A stretch of DNA of 64,000 nucleotides from Meandrina meandrites. Taxonomy: Eukaryota; Cnidaria; Anthozoa; Scleractinia; Meandrinidae. The DNA is taken from assembly GCA_963693305.1 (NCBI GenBank), contig OY855906.1, positions 21,440,161 to 21,504,160 on the forward strand, in the 5' to 3' direction. Below the pieces are notes generated by a model. The model was not told the DNA's origin. It saw only the letters and a list, made by a program, of their open reading frames with translations, and did no database searches. Positions within the stretch are counted from its first letter, which is position 1, and every line of letters starts with the position of its first letter. Shown one piece after another: positions 56,106-64,000 of the stretch. Both the position numbers and the translations under genes were made by a program.

Positions 56106-57860
56106 CACATTTTATTTATGGACAGACAGAAAGGTAGAACAATAGATAGATAAAGAGCCATGTGTGTCATCCTGTTGCTTGAAGGATATGCACTGCAATT
56201 GCAGATAAAATTCTTCAAATTGAAGGTGTCCCGATTGTCAGGGCAGAGAACTGTTGCAAAAATGGACTTTTAGCAGTTGTCTTCTTAAAAATTGCTTATG
56301 GTGTATGTTTTCTTGTCTGTATTATCTTATAGATTTTTATTGATTGTCTGGAATCACTAATATCTTGAGAGCTCTTAAAGTGTGAGACAAATTAATTGTC
56401 ACCAAGGATACAAATCGATATGTTGCATTTCATATGACAAAAAAGATATACCTTTCTAACATACCAGCATATATTGTGCGGCACACGTCCATTTTCTACA
56501 AACAAAATCGTTTCAACAATCGGACAGAATTATTTTGTGGTGTCCACTAAAATGATTGTAGCTTGAATGTGTTGACCCTTTGTGATAACATGTAATTTAA
56601 AAGCAAGTGACTTGTTTTCATGTTGCCTTCCTCACAGGAGACCATTTCACTTTGGATGTTACATTCTTGCCATGATGAACCATTTTGAATCCTACAGAAC
56701 CCTGCATCAGACACAAGCCAGCATAACACCTGAACAAAATTTTGCAGAACCACAGTGGGAGCGGTCGTTGTCATCTGGTTACATCAAGCATACGCACTCT
56801 AATTGTATTGAGCCGAGAAAAGCCTCAGCAGTACACAACATCTCCTGAATTTTTTTTTTAATTTCAATTTTTAACATGGTTTACTTTCCTCAGTTCCCTT
56901 AGTGTAAATCCTTTATGGCATCTGTTTTCATCTGTTTGTTATGTTGCAAATCTTCTTATTGACTACCAGTGACCACAAGTATTCAAATACCTTTTTAAAG
57001 GCAAGACAAATTAATTGTCACTCAAGCTGCAATTTGATGTTGCATTTCAAGTGTAAAACAAGCTAACTGTGTCAGCTAATCTTAAGCTGCCATGGCTCTT
57101 TTTCTACAAATTGGTGCTGGTAGGCAAAATCTCTCGATTATCTCAAAGAATAACTTGATGGTATTCCTTGATGAATCAATAATTTTAAAGTTTGCCAAGT
57201 TTGTTTTCTTATCACTTCTTTAAAGTTAAGAACACACCATCAGCTGTCAGCCAGGTAGCAACACTGTTGTAAAGATAAAACTTCACCTACAGTTGATGAC
57301 CACAATAAACATCACCAAGTTAGGGCAGGCAAGTTTTAATTGTCAGGAGCCACAACACATTTTCAGCTGTCCTAACACTGATGAAGGTGCTTCCCTCTAT
57401 CCAAAAACTGTTTGATTGTTTGACATGAAGAAAGTTATTGAAATGTTTATGTTTCAAAGAAAACAATAAAAGTAGAATTAACAAACATTAAAAAAAAACA
57501 ATTAAAATCCAAAGAAAGAGGAAGATGTGGATTTGGTTTATCCAACTAAGGAACTTTAAATAAACTATTTCCTTATTTACATTAGAAGTCAGTAGAATAT
57601 ACCAACTTTTTGGTGGAAAAGTGAGCGACAAAGTTTATTTGGTACCTTCTCTTTTTACCTAGGTATACAGAATGAAAATTATTTCTTTTATTTATATTTG
57701 CTACATTATTCACTTTACTTATAGATGAACATCCAGACCTTATTGGTCTACATGTACTTTAAAACAAGATTGGTATTCAATTCCATACAAAGTGGTAATG
57801 AACAATGAACGATATAAGACCAATACGGCATCCCATCACCTGCACATCTTCCAATATTAT
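56106..57860. other. Non-coding Penelope-like debris
   Basis: Includes another copy of the AAGCATACGCACTCTAATTGTATT block (about 56,785-56,850) and the GTTAAGAACACACCATCAGCTGTCAGCCAGGTAG block (about 57,225-57,260). No coding domain seen. Confidence 0.5.
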
Positions 57861-58165
57861 ATAGGTGATTCAGTGCTCCAAATGCAGAATGCAAAACATC
57901 AGTGAGACTAAACAACATCTAAGCAATAGATTTGGTGAACATAGATGGGCAACCGAAAAAGCAATCAACCACTGTCACATTGGTCAACACCCTGCCATTT
58001 CAGATCATTTCATTCTTCAGGCCATTCGATTACAACATAAAACTCATTCCACTAGAACTAATAAACTCTCTCAGAGACACCATTTGCAAAGCCAAAGAAG
58101 CTGTCTTAATTATCATCAACAATACTCTTGAATGCCATGGAATGAACAAACGCCACAAAACTCAA
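57860..58165 (+). pseudogene. Penelope-like GIY-YIG endonuclease remnant
   Basis: The first frame reads VIQCSKCRMQNISETKQHLSNRFGEHRWATEKAIN (in two parts here: VIQCSKCRMQ and SNRFGEHRWA). This matches the Athena/Penelope type of GIY-YIG nuclease, whose usual QYIGET block is here NISET. After a frame change near 58,020 it continues FDYNIKLIPLELINSLRDT and KAKEAVLIIINNT, the region carrying the catalytic Glu. The nuclease nicks target DNA for element insertion. The frameshift and altered GIY/YIG residues show it is dead. The 3' UTR-like end (CCTGAAGAAGGTAAG) follows at 58,338. Confidence 0.65.
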
Positions 58166-59230
58166 TCTGTTTTTATCTGTACATTTTTTACAATTATTTT
58201 AATTCTTTTTGCACTTCTTTTTCTATTGTACACGTATCTTCTTTTTAGTTTGTCTTCCAATCAAATTTCAGCCTTTTGTTTGTATTGTTTCAAATATTGT
58301 AACCGCCTATTACAATTTTTACTTAGCTATTTCAGCGCCTGAAGAAGGTAAGTTTTGCCTAACCAAAATATTGGGCAATAAAATTTTTATTCAACCTTTT
58401 TAGCTGTCCGATCAGCCTTGCATCAAGTTTAACATTTTATTTTATATTGCTGATCCTGATCTACACCAAGATCCGGCTTCTCTTCGCTGCTGTTTGTCCA
58501 AGTGATCCTTGCATAATTCCAGTACATTAATGAACGATATTTTGCTCAGGAGAGCAGTTCACTTTTAGCATTACTATCTTGCCGTGACGAACCACAATAT
58601 TTTTTTAGTGGGGAACCCTGTATCAATCACAAGCCATGGTATCAAATTTCTTTTGTTCAAGGAAGAAACAAACATGCAAGCTCAGAAATGTCCATAATAA
58701 AATTAGTTTTTAATATGATCTATTCAGTATATTACTTATTATTTCTTACGTTATTGCACTTTTTCCAGTTTTGTTGTATTTGTCTCTTTTGCTAAGCATT
58801 TCTTATCTTTTCACTTCATGGTTTTCCTTGGAGGTTCTCAGCATTGTATCATTCATAATAAGTTATTCTCTTAACAGACTTCCTCCTGAGGAATAATGTG
58901 AAAATTTTGCATTCCCAGAAGTGCAATGCCTTGACAAAATACATTAGTATTCAGCAAACCGATCCACTTGCCATCCTTTTTGTGCCATAAACAAGCTCCA
59001 ACTAACCCACACACCTACTAGCCGACAAACATGCTGCCATCATAAGTCAGGTGACTATAAGCATCTTTTGCAGCAGTCAGAGTCAAGAACAGATTGGAAA
59101 CAAATCAGTGTCCACTTTAAAGGAAAAACATAAAAGTGTACGGAATCCATATCATTTACACTAGATTAAATTGACTTGATAATTTCCTCTAACAATGAGC
59201 TGTGCATATTTTTGTCTCATTTCCATGATT
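58166..59230. other. 3' region of the Penelope-like copy and non-coding flank
   Basis: 58,338-58,402 has CCTGAAGAAGGTAAGTTTTGCC and ATATTGGGCAATAAAATTTTT, the typical 3' terminal text of the GIY-YIG-bearing element. The remainder shows nothing recognisable. Confidence 0.45.
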
Positions 59231-59234
59231 AAAT

Positions 59235-59935
59235 TATAGGATAGGATAGGATAGAATGAGATAGTAAAGGTATAGAATAGTGGGATGGGATAGGATATGA
59301 TACGATACGAAAGGATACGATGGATGGGATGGGATAGGATAAAATGGAGTAGGATAAGAAAGGATAGGCTAAGATGGGAAAGGATGGGATGGGATAGGAT
59401 AGGACAGGACAGGATAGGGTAGGCTAGGCTAGGCTAGGCTAGGCTAGGCTAGGCTAGGCTAGGCTAGGATAGGATAGGACAGGATAGGATGGGATGGGAT
59501 AGGATAGGATAGGATAGGATAGGATAGGATGGGATAGGATAGGATAGGATGGGATGGGATGGGATAGGATAGGATAGGATGGGATGGGATAGGATAGGAT
59601 TAGCTAGGATAGGATAGGATAGGATGGGATAGGATAGGATAGGATAGGATAGGATAGGATGGGATAGGATAGGCTAGGCTAGGCTAGGCTAGGCTAGGCT
59701 AGGATAGGATGGGATAGGATAGGATAGGATAGGATGGGATAGGATAGGATAGGGTAGGATGGGATAGGATAGGATAGGATGGGATAGGATAGGATAGGAT
59801 AGGATAGGATAGGATAGGATAAGATAGGATAGGAAAGGATAGGAAAGGAATGGGATGGGGTGGGATACGATAGGATACGATATGATAGTATATGATAGGA
59901 TCCGATAGGATAGAATAAGATAGATAGATGGCAGG
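59235..59935. repeat. TAGGA pentanucleotide microsatellite, about 700 bp
   Basis: AGGAT is the base unit, with long blocks of GGGAT variants and two blocks of AGGCT (about 59,425-59,472 and 59,670-59,702). Both edges are degraded. The Ser-Tyr-Pro-Ile-Leu frames on the minus strand are read-through of the repeat. Confidence 0.95.
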
Positions 59936-60984
59936 ATTCTCTGTGATCTCCCTTGATGATGAGTTGGAGCCGGCTGTTGGTGTCATCTTTTTGCACCAAG
60001 CATATGCATTGCAATTGTATTAAGGAGAGAAAAGCCTTATGTGATTTCAAATATTTTAGACAGCACTTAGTAAATGAACTAGTAGCAGAAACTGTCACAA
60101 GCTTGGGGCAGTCAATAGCATACAGTTTTGACCAGATGTGTTAGAATGGCTGAATGATGGTTTAACTACATAGACTAAGAGACTAGCAAACTACATTAAA
60201 GACACTGATGTTTACCAGTTGCCTTCTTTAATATTGTTTACAGTGTAGGTTTCATGTCCGCTTTCTTATGTTTCTGATATTTTGTTGACTGTATAGAGTC
60301 ACAAATATTAAAAATTTGTTTCTTGTCACCTGGAGTACAAACCAATATGCTTCACTTCACAAGAAAAGCAATCTTTTTTTTCACTATACCAAATGAATTG
60401 TGCCGTCTCGATAACTGACCATGAACTAAATCTTTTTGATAAGAATTATTATATGGCATTCGCTGATGTGTCAATAAATTGACACTTTTAATTCTTATAT
60501 TTTATATGTATTTGTTAACCACTTGGAACTACATACAGTGTATACTTCAAAACAAAATGACTCATGTTAAGTTCCATGCACAGTGACAAGGAACAATCAA
60601 GGAGATCTTGCTGTATTAACCACTGACTCTTCCACAAAGAAGAGCATTTCACTTTAAGCATTACTTTGTTGCAATAATTGCCTGCCATTTTCTCTACTGA
60701 GTCACAAGCCATCTAATCATTCAAAGACTTAATGATTGCTTTTGTTTGTCACATTTGTTTTTGACGAATACGATACCAAATTACTATTAATATAATATTT
60801 TAACTTTTATGTATGTTTATTTATTTACATTTTTTTCAAATTCTTGCTTTATGTATCACTATAGTTTTTAACTCATATGTGAGTAAGAGCATGTGTCTCA
60901 AAGACACCACACTTAGCCCTCTCATCCAATGAGGATTGAGATTTTGTATTTAGCTCATATTCAAACAATTCTACCACTGACGCC
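59936..60984. other. Non-coding Penelope-like debris
   Basis: Starts with the TTGATGATGAGTTGGAGCCGGCTGTTGG-type block (59,948-60,060) shared with 54,743-54,850, including the downstream CACAAGCTTGGGGCAGTCAATAGCATACAGTTTTGACCAG-like text shared with about 54,945-54,985. No coding domain. Confidence 0.5.
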
Positions 60985-61275
60985 GATAAGTGATCCTCCT
61001 ATTTGGACTTATAAAGGATAGCATTGTTTAAATGCCTAGAGTTATTACAAAGATAAAAGGAGTTTGCTACATGGATAGACAGAGAGAAAAGTAAAGGTAG
61101 TAAAGGGCAGGTGTACAGGACATTTGGGTCTTCCTCATGCCTGACAGCTATGTCATGCTGATGGAGCCTAACAAGGCCAAAATAGCTGCCCATGGCTGCC
61201 ACTGCTAAGGCGACAGACTGTGAACATGCATGAGGTCCTGGTCAGACCATGGGATGTTTTGGTGACTTCCCTTTC
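60985..61275 (+). repeat. Penelope-like terminal module, copy C
   Basis: TGATCCTCCTATTTGGACTTATAAAGG and ATAGCATTGTTTAAATGCC, then a hammerhead-like core at 61,158, and GAACATGCATGAGGTCCTGG plus CAGACCATGGGATG. Same order as copies A and B. Confidence 0.65.
61158..61190 (+). ncRNA. Degenerate hammerhead ribozyme-like core
   Basis: CTGATGGAGCC, TAACAA loop, GGCC, then AAAATAGC. The CUGAUGA box is altered (CTGATGG) and the GAAA box reads AAAA. The GCC/GGC stem II with its TAACAA loop is well preserved. Inactive by expectation. Confidence 0.4.
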
Positions 61276-62910
61276 TATTGTGACTGTATCAGTCATTAGC
61301 CAGCATAACAAATTAAGGAATTTTGGTTTTTGTTGTTGAAGGAAAAAACCAACAAAATGAAAGCTAAAACATTGCAAATCTTTAATATCTTTAATAAGCC
61401 ATCCTCTTCAGAAATTCAATACATTCCAATCAGATGCTATCATGTGTGGGGGATTTTGAGCCAATTTCTTGTCCTACTGTCAACAACTTTTTTGTAGGAG
61501 GTCTTTATCACTTGTCTACCGACATAAAATTTTCTTCCAAGATCAGAGTAGTTGCCCACAAACAAACCAGAAATATAGCCTCTACCACCTTGGACAATGG
61601 CAATTATAATTCCCCTTTCAATATATCCAAAGACAAGACTGGGATATAACATTCTTTCATCTCGCACCTTAATTTTTGGCAGGCAACAGGATAACAAAAA
61701 TATCATTCTGGGATCAATATTTTTGAAACCCCAGTTCGAGCTGTTGCTGTCATCTTGTTACATGAAGCATATGCACTGTAATTGTATTCAGCAAAGGAAA
61801 GTCTCAGCAGTAAACAACATGTCTGGAATGCTGGCTCATTTTTATCTCAGTTGACTTTCCTAAGTTCCCTTAGTGCAAATCGTTTATAGTATCTGTTTTT
61901 GTCTGCTTGTTATGCTGTAGTTCCTTTTATTGCCTGTCCTTGATCACAAGTATTTATTACTTTTTAAGGGCAAGACAAATCATTAATTGTCACCCAGACT
62001 ACAACCCGATGTTGATTTCATATGCAAAACAACCAATACTTTTCTAACTATACCATCAAATGTTCTGCTGCCATGGTCGTTTTCTACAGACAGGTGCCCA
62101 TGAGCACAATCTCTTGAAAATCTCACAGAATAATTTTATGGCATTCCGTGACATGTCAATAATGTTAAAGTTTGTTTTCTTATCAATTCTTTCAAGTGAA
62201 GAACACACTGTCTGTCAGCCAGGTAGCCACCACAATAAACATCAGCAAGTTAGGGCGGTCAAGTTTTCCTTCTCAAGAACCACAATACACAAAATACCAA
62301 CTTGACTGATCATTTTCAGCTGTCCTTTAGTACACCAATGAAGGGGCTTCTCTCCATCAAAAAACTGCTTGATTGTTTGACACAAAGAAAGTTATCGAAA
62401 TGTTCGTATTTCTAGGAATACAATAAAAGTAAAATTAACAAACATAAAAAATAGAATCCAAGGAAAAAGGAAGTGGTGGATTTCGTTTATACAACTAAGG
62501 AAATTTAAATAAATTACAATACAAGACAAAAGGATATTACAACTTTCCGATGATAAGTTGAGTTTTTCATGGAAAACTAAGCTATACAGTTTATACAGTA
62601 GCTTCTCTTTTTACCTGGGTATTAGGATTGAACACTTATTTCTTTTACTTATATTTGCTACATTATTCACTTTACCTATATTTCCTAATTACATTGTTTT
62701 TATTTTAGTTGCTTGCTTCTGTAAGCCAATAGCTTTTAATGGCATTCACTGACATGTAATTAGATCAACACTTCTAATTGTTATGTCATAGATGAACATA
62801 TTGACCGCTTCAGATGACATGTACTTTAAAACAAGACAGATATTCAATTCCATACAAGATGGCAATAAACAATATGAAGCATACAGTATGTTACTCAAGG
62901 ATGTCCCATA
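61276..62910. other. Non-coding Penelope-like debris
   Basis: Contains copies of the CAAGCATATGCACTGTAATTGTATT-like block (about 61,758-61,830) and of the GAAGAACACACTGTCTGTCAGCC block (about 62,200). Small open frames show no motif. Confidence 0.45.
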
Positions 62911-62914
62911 ATGA

Positions 62915-63950
62915 TTACCAAAGATGCACAAAGAAAACCTTGCTATGTGCCCAATCCTCTTGGCCACACACACCTATAATTATGCTTTGGGCAAATGGCT
63001 GGATGATCAGATCAATCAGTACAATGTAACTGAAACCTATCAGTTCCTTAATGAAATACAAGACCTGGTGATCAACAATGGTGATATCCTGGTGTCATAT
63101 GACATAACTTTGCTGTTTACTTAAGTGCCTTTGGAGGAGACCATCTCAATATTGGCTGACAGGGCATTCACTGATCATTGGTTCAATAAGACCCATGAAC
63201 TGAACCTCTCCAGATCTCAGCTAGTTGACTTACTGAGAGCAGCAACCAAAAGGCAACTCTTTCAGTTTGATGGGAATCTTTATGAACAGACGGATAAGGC
63301 TGCAATGGGATCCCCTGTTGCACCCCTACTAGCAAACATATTCATGTGCTCTATCAAAGAAAAACACAATCAGGATGGCAAGCTGTCCTATTTCTATCGT
63401 GGATATGTACGTTATGCCAAACAAGGCTTCAGCTGACAGTTTTTTGGACACCCTCCATAACTGCCCCTCCTCTGTAAAATTTACAATGGATGTTGAGAAT
63501 AATTCCTTTATACCTTTTGTTGGTGTTGAGCTAATAAACGTAGCGCCAAGAATTGAGACCAGAGTTTACACCAAGCCAACAAACACGGACTCCTCATTCA
63601 TTACCAAAACCATGTCGATAGTCGATACAAGTGCTGCCTAATTACCACCATGTTGTATCGAGCTTACTGGCTGTCGTCTGATTGGTCCTATTTTTCACAG
63701 GAATGTGATCGGTTAAAGGATGTGTTCTCAAAACTTAAATACCCTCAGCACTTATTCAACTCAGCTGTCAAGGGCTTCATTGATTATCTGACCAGCAGCA
63801 CACTCCCTTGCTACAGGAGAAAACCAGCATGGCTCGAGTCATTCCTCCTTTAAAGGGCTAAGACTAAGCAAATATTGTTAAACAGCCTCTTAACAACCTA
63901 GGCTTAGAGACCAAGACTGTAATCCAGCAGGTTTTTGTCAGCTGGAAATA
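62915..63950 (+). pseudogene. Penelope-like reverse transcriptase remnant
   Basis: Read in several frames: THTYNYALGKWLDDQI, then ILVSYDITLLFT (the DVTSLFT block of Penelope RT), a stop at 63,122-63,124, VPLEETISIL, LYEQTDKAAMGSPVAPLLAN (conserved Q-x-x-G-x-A-M-G-S-P block), then FYRGYV where the catalytic YVDD should follow. The two Asp residues are missing there and the frame shifts. The thumb follows in other frames (SADSFLDTLHNC, IETRVYTKPTNTDSS, DWSYFSQECDRLKDVFSKLK, then NNLGLETKTVIQQVFVSW near 63,900). The element is inactive: at least one stop, about three frameshifts and a lost active site. Confidence 0.75.
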
Positions 63951-64000
63951 AATAATAATAATCTTTAATGAGGAGACTTTTTCACACATAACTGGTTTTC

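Noticed and set aside
59694..60098. Minus-strand 134- and 95-codon frames of repeated Ser-Tyr-Pro-Ile-Leu
   Set aside because: They are translations of the TAGGA microsatellite; a pentamer without stops stays open in all frames.

Overview
The window looks like repeat-rich nuclear DNA of an invertebrate animal, most likely a cnidarian (stony coral or sea anemone). The evidence is intron-containing genes with GT/AG borders, tRNA-derived SINEs with ATT-rich tails, an animal CACTA-type transposon, a Polinton/Maverick remnant, a DIRS/Ngaro-like element with split direct repeats, Penelope-like retroelements with hammerhead-like motifs, and a LINE. I see no operons, bacterial ribosome binding sites, rRNA or CRISPR. 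The species call is inference. Almost everything recognisable is a mobile element or its debris; the main exception may be a minus-strand repeat-protein gene at 14.3-17.8 kb.

Layout. 0-7 kb: mostly non-coding, with unrecognised exon-like pieces at 3.7-5.9 kb. 7-9.6 kb: tRNA-derived SINE copies, a self-complementary low-complexity block, and a TIR-bounded piece holding a RecQ-like helicase first exon. 10.68-14.17 kb: a 3.5-kb foldback element with ~0.9-kb inverted arms and TTAA at both ends. 14.3-17.8 kb: a broken gene for a protein with ~51-residue repeats, split by a 497-bp TA-flanked MITE. 17.8-22.3 kb: a decayed Polinton fragment (integrase and protein-primed DNA polymerase B, convergent) next to a palindrome. 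23-24.4 kb: a 174-bp tandem repeat and a second low-complexity block. 24.56-28.8 kb: a satellite of ~20-bp monomers organised into a ~1,765-bp higher-order unit. 29.46-30.6 kb: a 40-bp tandem repeat containing CCCTAA, split by a 565-bp TTAA MITE.

34,431-44,688 is the most complete and interesting unit: a 10.26-kb EnSpm/CACTA-like transposon with CACAGG termini, a 3-bp TAT target duplication, subterminal arrays rich in CCAATATTGGTA-type motifs, and two divergently transcribed multi-exon genes. One is a TNP2-like transposase (plus strand) carrying two in-frame stops. The other is a SAM-domain protein (minus strand) that is almost entirely open. Only 166 bp separate their start codons, which suggests a shared bidirectional promoter.

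44.94-48.99 kb: a DIRS/Ngaro-like element with the A1 ... B1-A2 ... B2 split direct repeat layout, a decayed reverse transcriptase, and a 5'-truncated LINE inserted within it. 50.7-51.1 kb: a SINE. 51.7-64 kb: a graveyard of Penelope-like elements (GIY-YIG endonuclease remnant, reverse transcriptase remnant, several terminal modules with hammerhead-like cores) plus a 700-bp TAGGA-type microsatellite.
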